From assembly GCA_009784775.1 (NCBI GenBank), contig WQXQ01000006.1, positions 1 to 43,649 of the forward strand: 43,649 nucleotides of DNA, given 5' to 3'. The stretch comes from Treponema sp. (GTDB lineage Bacteria; Spirochaetota; Spirochaetia; Treponematales; Breznakiellaceae). The notes below the pieces were generated by a model that had not been told where the DNA came from, did no database searches, and worked only from the letters and a program-made list of their open reading frames with translations. Numbering within the stretch: position 1 is the stretch's first letter; every line of letters begins with the position of its first letter. The position numbers and the translations under genes were made by a program. Shown here in pieces: positions 1-8,583 of the stretch.

Positions 1-410
1 GCATTCGCATTATGGGCAAGGGCGCAAAGGAACGTATATTACAGATTGGAAACCCGGAAGTTCTTTCGATTTTACGGCGCCATGCCGATGAAAACGCGGC
101 GCAGATACATAAGACCGGTTATTTCTTTGTTAATCGGTTATCATCCCGCATTTCCGAACAATCTGTCCGTTTCCTGATAAAACGGCTTTGCGCCAAGGCT
201 CATATTAACCAAAACATAACGCCGCACATGTTCAGGCACTCTTTTGCGACACTCTTGCTTGAGGAAGACGTGGATATCCGCTATATCCAGCGTATGCTTG
301 GTCACAGTTCCATATTAACAACGCAGATTTACACGCAGGTTTCCATGGCAAAACAACGCCAAATTCTGACCGTAAAACACCCGAGGAATAAAATTTCTGT
401 TGAAAGATGA
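1..410 (+). CDS. Tyrosine recombinase/phage integrase family, C-terminal part (5' end lies outside the window)
   Basis: Frame stays open to the window edge (IRIMGKGAKERILQIG...). Typical catalytic C-terminus HMFRHSFATLLLEEDVDIRYIQRMLGHSSILTTQIYT (HxxR...H...Y). Confidence 0.93.
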   Translation, partial: IRIMGKGAKERILQIGNPEVLSILRRHADENAAQIHKTGYFFVNRLSSRISEQSVRFLIKRLCAKAHINQNITPHMFRHSFATLLLEEDVDIRYIQRMLGHSSILTTQIYTQVSMAKQRQILTVKHPRNKISVER

Positions 411-418
411 ATATTTTG

Positions 419-447
419 TTGACTATTTTGGGAATTGGGGGTATTAT
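419..447 (+). promoter_or_regulatory. Predicted sigma70-type promoter TTGACT-N17-TATTAT upstream of the STAND-nuclease gene
   Basis: TTGACT at 419-424, 17-nt spacer, TATTAT at 442-447. Lies outside the left inverted repeat. Confidence 0.65.
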
Positions 448-459
448 TAAGATAGCAAG

Positions 460-507
460 TGTAGGATAACTATTTATTATCTAAAGTATAGATGGTGGTT
501 ACATGAA
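460..507 (+). repeat. 48-bp inverted repeat, left copy (IR-L): leader, RBS-like GGTGG, ATG and the next 2 nt of the STAND-nuclease gene
   Basis: TGTAGGATAACTATTTATTATCTAAAGTATAGATGGTGGTTACATGAA; exact reverse complement at 5430-5477 (48/48 by eye). Confidence 0.97.
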
Positions 508-3500
508 TAATATTTGCGAATACGAGATATTTGAATGGCAATTAAACGACCCCTCAGGTAACATATTTGAAAGAGGGATTTTTCAACTTATCAACAAACA
601 ACTTGCGGAAAAATTTGATGCTGGTGTTAGAATCCATCAAACCCCAAGGGGACCAGATGGTGGTAAAGACATAATCATTCACTCTCCTGTATCACTTTGC
701 ATTTTTAATCAAAAATTTGACTTAGGTAATAAGAATGAAATTATAATTTACGTAGAGTGTAAAACTTCTGATGAAAAACGAATTGAGCTTTCTAAGGTTG
801 CAGGATCTGTTATGAGATCTAAGCAAGATAGAATAGATTACTTCATGTTAGTTTCAAATTCAACATTTGCTCCACAGACTCTTTTTATTTTAAAAACTAA
901 TTGTGAAACTGTAGGTATTAAATTTAAGATTGTTGATCAACAATTACTATTAAAAGCCATTGGAAATAAAACAATTTTCAATAATGTGCCAAACAAATTA
1001 GATTCTAATTTGTATTATGAATATCAAGTTAGCGGAACGCAACTTGAAAACAAAAATGCCTATGAAATATTTTTTTCGTACCGGAATCTTGGAAATGAAG
1101 AACAATTAATAACTCAAAAACTTCTAACTGACAATAACTGGAGAGCCAACGAAATTGAACGTAAATTTTTTGTCAATGTTAACGATATTTATATCAATAA
1201 AACTACTATTATACGCGATTTTACAGATGGCATAGAGGATCTTATTTTTTCTGTAGAAAACTATGGAATCAATGAAAAGCAGGTTGAGATTAAGGGTGTT
1301 AAGGGCGCAGGCACAAGACCTGTATTTGAGCCGCCTTTCTGGGGGACTGATCACAAAAACTGCGAAGATTTTTTAATCGCAAGATTCAAAAACTCAATTG
1401 GCTTTGATTTATGTTGTATTTGGGGTGAAGCTGGCATAGGTAAGACACGGATATTCAATGAAGTTTCTAAAAAACTCAGTGGTCAAAATTTTTATTTTTT
1501 GAATGTGTCAGTTAGATCTAACAATAAGTTTTTAAAAGACATAAAAAAGTTTTTAATTAGCAAAAGTTATTTAACAGAAGATAACAAAAGTGAAACTATA
1601 AATAACATGTTGCTTTCTAGTAAAAATGATTTTATGCGTGCAATAATATTAATAGACGATTGTCATAATATTTTAGACAACACGTTAAACGAATTAAAAT
1701 CCTTGAGCGATACAAACATCCCTGTAACTATTGTTTTGTGTGGTAGAACCGACTATAGTGTAGGAACAACCGACTACTATAGCTTTGTGCAGTATACAGA
1801 AAAAGACGAAAATATAGGATGCTGGCATCTCTCTTCTTTCTCTGACGATGATACTAGAAATTTTATACGCGAGATTATTAAACGCATACCAGAAGTAGCC
1901 CTTGATAGAATATGTAAGATGAGCAACAATAACCCCCTGTTTATTATTCATTTTATAGAGTATCTTTTAGAGTTAAACATGGTTGAGATATACAATAGAA
2001 GTTCCGTTGGCGTTACTAATATAAATGCTTTTAATTCACGTTTATATATTCCTCAAAAATTGGAAGAAATATACAAAAAGCGCATAGAATATTTAAATAA
2101 GAATGAATATGATGCTGAAAATCTATTAAAATATCTATACATTCTATCCATTCTTCAAGATAGGCAAACGAAAGAAATGGCACTAACTTGTCTTGCAGAA
2201 GAAAAATTGAATTTTTTAATGCAAAGAAGATTTCTTAATTTTTCAGAAAATGGGGAAATTGTATTTTCACATGAAAGTTTTGCCGTATATATACGGCAGG
2301 CATTGGAAAATAATGCGATATTAAAAAAGAATTTAGCAAATGATTTTTTTTCTAATTTGAGTTATTTACTAGAACACGTGACTATATCAGAAAGAGGTGT
2401 TCTGGCCCTTTGGGCAGAAAAAAAAGAATTCGCAAAAGAATGTTTTATTAATATAGTAAAACTTATTGAACAAACAACAAATCATTCGGCTTTTAACGTA
2501 GATCATAGCTCGAATAAATATCTTGCGCATATTATGGAATTATATGCTAACGACAAGAATAGTAAAGATTTTTTAATTAAAGTAATTAAGACAAAGATAT
2601 ATACTTCAATACATCACTTTAGTCCAACAATAGCTATTAATGATTGTGATGATATATTAAAATATTTGAAAAAAAACAATATGCTAAAAAATGATAAACG
2701 CTTGAACAATTCTGTAAAACAACAGAAAGCACACGCTATGATAATTGCTGGTTATATGTATAATGCCGAGATTTTGATGAAAGAACTTCTTTCTGAGTGG
2801 TTAGTGGATAAAGGCTCACTTGATAAAGATACTCTTTTTGATTTGTTTGATAGATTTTGCGGTTTATATATAAATTTTAATTGTAAAAATCTTGCCATGA
2901 ATTTTAATGAGATGTCTAAAAAAGAAAAAGTTACTGTAGACAACCGATTAATGGCACTTGTCCATCTTAATCACGCAAAAATTTACTTTCTTAGTGATTT
3001 TGAACGTGCATCTAAAAGTCTTTTAAAAATACAAGAGCTGCTTAAAAACGGCAATTCAAAACGTATTTTATGTTCTAGTAAAATATCTTACTTAGTAATT
3101 GAACTACTTCATAAAAAACGTTGCGATTATGACAATATGATAAAAGAGATTCTTGTGCTTTTAAAAGAAGCGTTCGATGGTAATTATGCACACTCCATCG
3201 CAAGAATATATTTAATTTTGGCGGTATTGCATCTTGTTGCCGAAGAACATATCACAAATTTCAATAAAATAATAGACCTTATTGATAAAGGAATTAACTA
3301 TAGCATAAAGTTCGGTTTTGTACGAGAAATGTGGGAGTTTTATAATCTATTAGCGATTATTCAACTTCGTCAAGGAGTCGATTCAGAAGAAATTAGACAA
3401 ACTTTTGCAACGGCGTATACGTTGCTACAAAACCATGATTACCTAAACTTAGGCATGAGAGATTTGTGTTGTGATAATATTTTGCTGCTTAGTAACATTG

Positions 3501-3730
3501 GATTTTTCTATCAATCAAAAAAAACAGAGAAGGAATTTTATGAATATATGTCAAAAATAACTTTCTTCGAAGGTGTTGTTAATCATAAAAAAAGCGATGA
3601 CTCTCTTCTAAAAAAGTTCTTGAAAGAAGAATATTCAAAAGCAAGGAAAAAACAGCTTCTTTTTACACATAGCCCAAACAATGATTTGCTAAGAGACAGT
3701 GTTACCGGATATTTTATAGCTCTTTCTTAA
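503..3730 (+). CDS. Mrr-like restriction-endonuclease domain + STAND/AAA NTPase + TPR-like C-terminus (Avs-like anti-phage candidate)
   Basis: N-terminus FERGIFQLINKQL...GPDGGKDI...IIYVECK matches the Mrr/PD-(D/E)XK pattern. Walker A GEAGIGKT, Walker B AIILIDD, then NNNPLFI. Long helical-repeat C-terminus. AT-rich relative to flanking genes. Confidence 0.85.
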   Translation: MNNICEYEIFEWQLNDPSGNIFERGIFQLINKQLAEKFDAGVRIHQTPRGPDGGKDIIIHSPVSLCIFNQKFDLGNKNEIIIYVECKTSDEKRIELSKVAGSVMRSKQDRIDYFMLVSNSTFAPQTLFILKTNCETVGIKFKIVDQQLLLKAIGNKTIFNNVPNKLDSNLYYEYQVSGTQLENKNAYEIFFSYRNLGNEEQLITQKLLTDNNWRANEIERKFFVNVNDIYINKTTIIRDFTDGIEDLIFSVENYGINEKQVEIKGVKGAGTRPVFEPPFWGTDHKNCEDFLIARFKNSIGFDLCCIWGEAGIGKTRIFNEVSKKLSGQNFYFLNVSVRSNNKFLKDIKKFLISKSYLTEDNKSETINNMLLSSKNDFMRAIILIDDCHNILDNTLNELKSLSDTNIPVTIVLCGRTDYSVGTTDYYSFVQYTEKDENIGCWHLSSFSDDDTRNFIREIIKRIPEVALDRICKMSNNNPLFIIHFIEYLLELNMVEIYNRSSVGVTNINAFNSRLYIPQKLEEIYKKRIEYLNKNEYDAENLLKYLYILSILQDRQTKEMALTCLAEEKLNFLMQRRFLNFSENGEIVFSHESFAVYIRQALENNAILKKNLANDFFSNLSYLLEHVTISERGVLALWAEKKEFAKECFINIVKLIEQTTNHSAFNVDHSSNKYLAHIMELYANDKNSKDFLIKVIKTKIYTSIHHFSPTIAINDCDDILKYLKKNNMLKNDKRLNNSVKQQKAHAMIIAGYMYNAEILMKELLSEWLVDKGSLDKDTLFDLFDRFCGLYINFNCKNLAMNFNEMSKKEKVTVDNRLMALVHLNHAKIYFLSDFERASKSLLKIQELLKNGNSKRILCSSKISYLVIELLHKKRCDYDNMIKEILVLLKEAFDGNYAHSIARIYLILAVLHLVAEEHITNFNKIIDLIDKGINYSIKFGFVREMWEFYNLLAIIQLRQGVDSEEIRQTFATAYTLLQNHDYLNLGMRDLCCDNILLLSNIGFFYQSKKTEKEFYEYMSKITFFEGVVNHKKSDDSLLKKFLKEEYSKARKKQLLFTHSPNNDLLRDSVTGYFIALS

Positions 3731-3757
3731 GTTGAAAATATAAATAAGGATGAAAAT

Positions 3758-5434
3758 CTAAGTGATGAAATCTTTATCTACAATACAATTTCCTATTATT
3801 AAAGCATCTATTTGTGTTTTTAAAAAAGTTTCTATTGCATCAAAGGGCGACTCAACAATTGGCTCGCCATCTACGTTAAACGATGTATTTACAACAATCG
3901 GAAATCCTATTTTCTCTTCTACTGCTAGAAGAATTTTATGAACGAAAGGTTCTGATTTTACAGACACTGCTTGCACTCGTGCGGTACCGTCAATATGAGT
4001 AATTCCCGGCAACTGACTTTTGAATTCTTCTTTAACCATAGCGGCTACAATCATAAAATTAGACTCAAACTTTAAATCAAAATATTTAAACTGTTCTTCT
4101 GCAATAACTGTGGGTGCAAACGGTCTAAAAGGCTCACGATGTTTAACCTTATAATTTAAAATGTCTTTAATATTTGGATTTTTGGGATTTGCCAGAATAC
4201 TACGATGACATAAAGCACGTGGTCCAATTTCAGTTCGCCCTCTATGCAAAGCTACAATTTTATTTTCAGATATGTATTTTGCTATTTCTTCTGCTAAATG
4301 ATCATCGTGTAATTCCCTGTAATTTAAATTTGCATCTTCTAATGCATTTTTTATTTCTTTATCATTATAAGAAATACCCAAATATGGAAGGTTTATTTTA
4401 AATTTATCTTGTGCTCCAAAATGCTTCCTGTATGCATAATATGCCGAACCTAATGCCTGTCCATCATCTCCAGCAGCTGGAAAAACAAAAAAATTATCTA
4501 AATCAAACTTTTTAATAATTTTAAGATTTAACAAGCAATTCAAAAAAACTCCACCTGATAAAACAAGGTTTTTACATTGGTACAAACATAAAATATCGCA
4601 AATTAGATCTAATATAGTATTTTCAAGCATTAGCTGAATAGTACTAGCTATATTTGCACTATCTTCTCGTATAAATTCTTTATATGTCTTTCCAGACAAT
4701 GTCATTATTGCAAAAATCTCTTCAATTATATCTTTATATTTAAGCGAAAAATCAAGGAAATCGTTCTTCTTATATGCATTGAAATTAAAAAGAGGTTTTC
4801 CGTATCCTGCTAATCCCATAGTTTTTCCTGAACCGCTTCCGCCAAGCCCTAAAAGATTAGTTATTTGACTGAACTTTTTGCCTAAACTCATTTCGAAATT
4901 CTGAACAAATGATGGCATATATGGCAATATATAGTTATGTTCGTCGTTTGCTCTTCCAACGGATGGGTTTTGCAAACGCCTACTTACTACCTCTACTTTA
5001 TTATTTTTGGCAACAAAAAGTGATTCCGCTTCTTGCATACCATTAATATAATCCCCCGCTCCATCGGCCACAAAAACAAGCGCATTGTTAAACCCAGAAG
5101 AGAAAAAAGCAGAATATGCGTGTGCGGTATGATGGTTTGTAAAAAATACAGGTACGTGAATACAATCATAAAACCTTTCAAGCTCTTCTTGATAAAATAT
5201 TTCAATGGAAAACTCTTCTATAGCATGATATGATATTCCAACACAAGAAATATCTTTAAAAGAAAGCTCGAAGTGCTTCAGCAAAGTATTAATGGATTCA
5301 AAAGGGATATTAGAAGAACGTGAATATTTGATTCTATCTAAGCGCTCTTGAGATATTGCACCAATAACAACTCCATCTTTTATTAATGCCGCTCCTCTAT
5401 CATGTCCTATGTGTATACCGAGTGCTATTTTCAT
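3758..5434 (-). CDS. Carbamoyltransferase, NodU/CmcH/TobZ family
   Basis: MKIALGIHIGHDRGAALI...NHHTAHAYSAFFSSGFNNALVFVADGAGD...LSGGVFLNCLLN...GRTEIGPRALCHRSILANP...REPFRPFAPTV...NTSFNVDGEPIVESPFDAI. Confidence 0.93.
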   Translation of the reverse strand: MKIALGIHIGHDRGAALIKDGVVIGAISQERLDRIKYSRSSNIPFESINTLLKHFELSFKDISCVGISYHAIEEFSIEIFYQEELERFYDCIHVPVFFTNHHTAHAYSAFFSSGFNNALVFVADGAGDYINGMQEAESLFVAKNNKVEVVSRRLQNPSVGRANDEHNYILPYMPSFVQNFEMSLGKKFSQITNLLGLGGSGSGKTMGLAGYGKPLFNFNAYKKNDFLDFSLKYKDIIEEIFAIMTLSGKTYKEFIREDSANIASTIQLMLENTILDLICDILCLYQCKNLVLSGGVFLNCLLNLKIIKKFDLDNFFVFPAAGDDGQALGSAYYAYRKHFGAQDKFKINLPYLGISYNDKEIKNALEDANLNYRELHDDHLAEEIAKYISENKIVALHRGRTEIGPRALCHRSILANPKNPNIKDILNYKVKHREPFRPFAPTVIAEEQFKYFDLKFESNFMIVAAMVKEEFKSQLPGITHIDGTARVQAVSVKSEPFVHKILLAVEEKIGFPIVVNTSFNVDGEPIVESPFDAIETFLKTQIDALIIGNCIVDKDFIT

Positions 5435-5477
5435 GTAACCACCATCTATACTTTAGATAATAAATAGTTATCCTACA
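5430..5477 (-). repeat. 48-bp inverted repeat, right copy (IR-R): leader, RBS-like sequence and ATG of the carbamoyltransferase gene
   Basis: Exact reverse complement of 460-507. Confidence 0.97.
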
Positions 5478-5672
5478 TCTATCCTGGACGAAAAATCCAG
5501 TTCAGGTCTTTTTGTTGTGTTCCGAATGAAAGTGGTATTGACTATACGATTGACGGAATGGTTGATGCGAAAATTTTGGTGGTTGTAGCTATTAAGACGA
5601 TGTATGGTAAGCTACAAGCAAGAGTTACAAAATGATTGATCATACAGAGTTAGAAACGAACTGTATCCCTCC

Positions 5673-5780
5673 GGTATTAGCGGAAGTGAGACGATTTCCT
5701 ATCAGTGGAAGCGTGACGGGGCTGTCAATATTGGAACTAACAGTAATATATATAAGGAAGAAATGAAATTAAGGGAGTAA
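5673..5780 (+). pseudogene. Remnant of a bacterial Ig-like/surface-protein repeat domain
   Basis: Frame reads GISGSETISYQWKRDGAVNIGTNSNIYKEEMKLRE*, resembling the TYEWRRWNMARTNFTTAILGTDPTYTV segment of the large lipoprotein at 26.3-31.9 kb. No intact ORF. Confidence 0.45.
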
Positions 5781-6247
5781 AGATTTCAATACCTGATAAC
5801 GCGAAAAAGACAGACACAAATTATACAAAGCTTTTTACGCGTATTTTTTTCCGCCCGTTTTTTCTCGGTTTTCCCGTCTTTTGGCCGTTTAATGTAGTTC
5901 GTAAGGAGCGACTGTTTGCTATAGCCAATATCTAACGATAAATAAATTGAAGGTATTTGTAAAATGTCAAATTATTCATCTTTTATCAGGTACGATTCTG
6001 CATGGTCAGACAAACAGTGAAATATTTTATTGCTGAAAACAAATGATAGTATAAATAAAAAAGTACAAAAAATAATTATAATTAATGAAAGAGCATTAAA
6101 ATTTTTGAAAAAGTTCCATGATTTTACCTGATAAATATCCTTCTACATATTAACCGTTTTCCGGTTCTATTGCACAATTCTGCATTCAGGATAAAAGCCC
6201 GTCTATTTTCGCCAAATACTAGAACCTGCGATTTCACCTAAACCGGG

Positions 6248-6817
6248 TCATATTGCAAGTGCCTTTTTCTGTTTTTCAATATAACCTTTTTGAGCAGTAG
6301 AAAGATTAGCGAGCCGTTGTTTCAATAAGGCTTTTTCTATAGGGTCAATGCCTGGGGAACGGAGTATATTCCGCAGCCTTGTCTTGTGTGCATTACAAGC
6401 GATATGAAATGAATCCTTAGGGAAAAGGCTTACTCTGTATTTACTATCTTGTGGGTAAGATTGATCTACGATTTTATAACTATCTTTATCGTCAGCTATT
6501 TTTAAAACAAGGAAAGCGTCATCAAAACTTTCTATAGCTTTTTTTAGACTGCTTAAACTGTCTGTATCAGTTTCATCGCAAAATTGTAGTTCCTGATTTA
6601 GGAAGGTATACTCAATAAGGATTATTGCTTGAGGGTCAATTGTTGATGCGAACCGAAAGTTCGATGCGTCTTTGAAAACGGATAATGCCCAGTCAATACC
6701 TGTTTCGTAGGAAATTCGCCCTTCTTCAGCTTTTCCTCTGGTGGCAAAACCTTTTCTGCCATAATCAATGGCTGCCGATGCATTAAGTATTTTAAGCGTT
6801 AAGCCAGCTAGATCCAA
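6248..6817 (-). CDS. Hypothetical protein, second gene of an overlapping two-gene unit
   Basis: 189-aa ORF overlapping the upstream small ORF by 26 nt. No recognised domain. Confidence 0.6.
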   Translation of the reverse strand: MDLAGLTLKILNASAAIDYGRKGFATRGKAEEGRISYETGIDWALSVFKDASNFRFASTIDPQAIILIEYTFLNQELQFCDETDTDSLSSLKKAIESFDDAFLVLKIADDKDSYKIVDQSYPQDSKYRVSLFPKDSFHIACNAHKTRLRNILRSPGIDPIEKALLKQRLANLSTAQKGYIEKQKKALAI

Positions 6818-7022
6818 ATTCAGCCTCTACTTCCGATAAATTCCATCCGCTCTCTAAAAGTGGTTTTATACCTAATTTATCCTTAAAAACTTTTGCCAAA
6901 TACGGAGGCAAGGGGGCTGTCCGAATTACACGGCTTGCACCATCTTCATCTCCTGCTTGATACAAAGCGCAAGCCTTCATTGATATTGCAAGTTTCTCGT
7001 CTAAAGTCATGGTCTGTGGCAT
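6792..7022 (-). CDS. Small hypothetical protein (MPQTMTLDEKLAISMKACALYQAGDEDGAS...)
   Basis: The ORF is open from 7160, but the start at 7022 has a good RBS (AAGGAGAAACTTATG). Confidence 0.6.
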   Translation of the reverse strand: MPQTMTLDEKLAISMKACALYQAGDEDGASRVIRTAPLPPYLAKVFKDKLGIKPLLESGWNLSEVEAEFGSSWLNA

Positions 7023-7138
7023 AAGTTTCTCCTTAACCCAGATTATACATTTTCTGGAGAACATAATGCAAGAGGAAAAAATCAATAATTCTTTTACCGT
7101 CCTGTTCTTTTTTCTTTTGCATAATGGTATGATACCCC

Positions 7139-7567
7139 ATGCTGCTGCATACGCCGACACTGGTAATGGTTATTCCCTGCTATAATGAAGAAGCGGTTTT
7201 GCCGGAGACCGTGCGCTGTTTGTCGGCAAAAGTGGAGCAGCTTGTTTCGGCGCGGCGGATATCCGAAAAATCGGCGCTGCTGCGCGGATTGCTTGCCGCA
7301 AAAAGTGACGCGGATATTATCATATCAATCGATGCCGATTTCCGCCTGATGAGCAGGGACGCCGTTGACGCGCTGGCGGAATATGCCCGGCCCAATATTT
7401 TTTTGCGGGGCGTCATTCCTTTGCTGCAATGCACCAGCGGCATTGTGTACTATCACCGCAAAAAACGGTTCGCGGGAAAAAGCAAATACACGATGCGTAA
7501 AATGTGCAGGCTTGCCCTTGACGGCATCGCAATGATCAGGCTTATGCGATCGGATCGATCTAACTAA
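7139..7567 (+). pseudogene. Internally deleted GT2 (GtrB/DPM1-like) glycosyltransferase
   Basis: VMVIPCYNEEAVLPETV...RISEKS / LLRGLLAAKSDADIIISIDAD / FRLMSRDAVDALAEY...IFLRGVIPL...KRFAGKSKYTMRKM. Segments expected in full-length GtrB-like enzymes (DDGS, HQNAL, between DAD and FRLMS, and the membrane C-terminus) are missing. Confidence 0.7.
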
Positions 7568-8583
7568 CGGCTGAGTAATGCGGAAACGGTACTGAATGTA
7601 TAACCCTGAGCAATAAGGTTTTCGTACAGGCTGGTCAGCAGCGGGGCCAATTCCGGCGACCAGGCATGGCCAATCATTACCGCGCTGCCATTTCGGACTG
7701 CCAGCGCAAGGCCGTCTTTGATGGCACGATCCATCGCGGAACGGCTTTGTTCATTATCAATAAAAATATTACGTTCGCCTATTTTCATGCCCAGACGCTG
7801 CGCTATGGCAGGGGCTGTGGTGTGGGCAGTTGTTCTGGAATCCATAAAATGAATTCCCTGCTCGCGGCAAAAGCGGAGTACCGTTTCCATCATTTGCTGA
7901 TCCGCAGTGATCTTTGAGCCCTGATGGTTATTCATGCCGGCCACCGGGCCAATCTCCGCGATATTTTTGTTGAGTATTGCCAAAATCGCATGGGCGTTCA
8001 TCCCCGCGTAGAGGGCTCCCGGCCCCGGCGCCGGTCCGTTGACTGCCTCCATTGGCTGATGCAGCAGCACTTCTTTTCCGGCCGCGCGGATGCGCCGGGC
8101 AGATTCCACCGAGTGGGGAAGGCCGGGCAAAACGGCAATGGTTAAAGGGCCGGGGAAACGGAGAAAAGGTTCCAGTTCCTGCAGGCTGTTGCCTGCGTCA
8201 TCAATGATAAAAACCAATGTCCCGCGATGCGGTGGCGGCAATTCCGGCGGAGCCTTTGGAGCCGGCGTTACTTTCGGAGCCGGCGTTGTTTTTGGTGGCG
8301 GTGTTTTGGTAGCTGCTACCTCTGGTGCCTTCGGAGCCGGTGTTGTTTTTGCCTCGGTGGTAGCTGCTACCTCCGGCGGCGGAGCCGGGGTCTCGGTGAT
8401 GGTAGCTGGCGCCTCGGTAGTGGTAGCTGCTACCCTCAGTATCACGATTGCAATAATAACAGAAACGGCAATAATGGCAGCGGTAAGCAATAGCGCCTGC
8501 CCCATTTCGGCTGACGACCATTTTTTTGTTTTTCTGGTTTTTTTAGAGGATGCGTTTTTGCGTTTTTTACCTGTTTTTGGCAC
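7564..8583 (-). CDS. Divergent polysaccharide deacetylase (YibQ-like) with N-terminal TM and Ala/Pro/Thr-rich linker
   Basis: GTLVFIIDDAGNSLQELEPFLRFPGPLTIAVLPGLPHS...EVLLHQPMEA...GMNNHQGSKIT...FMDSRTTA...; TM LLLTAAIIAVSVIIAIVIL. Confidence 0.85.
   Translation of the reverse strand: MPKTGKKRKNASSKKTRKTKKWSSAEMGQALLLTAAIIAVSVIIAIVILRVAATTTEAPATITETPAPPPEVAATTEAKTTPAPKAPEVAATKTPPPKTTPAPKVTPAPKAPPELPPPHRGTLVFIIDDAGNSLQELEPFLRFPGPLTIAVLPGLPHSVESARRIRAAGKEVLLHQPMEAVNGPAPGPGALYAGMNAHAILAILNKNIAEIGPVAGMNNHQGSKITADQQMMETVLRFCREQGIHFMDSRTTAHTTAPAIAQRLGMKIGERNIFIDNEQSRSAMDRAIKDGLALAVRNGSAVMIGHAWSPELAPLLTSLYENLIAQGYTFSTVSALLSR

Noticed and set aside
460-5477. The 48-bp repeats as terminal inverted repeats of a simple transposon
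   Set aside because: No transposase inside, and the repeats extend into the coding starts of both genes; I did not verify target-site duplications. Inversion is the better explanation but the transposon idea is not fully excluded.
5484-5500. CTGGA-N7-TCCAG hairpin just right of IR-R as a terminator
   Set aside because: Only a 5-bp stem, weak T tract placement; not supported as a terminator.
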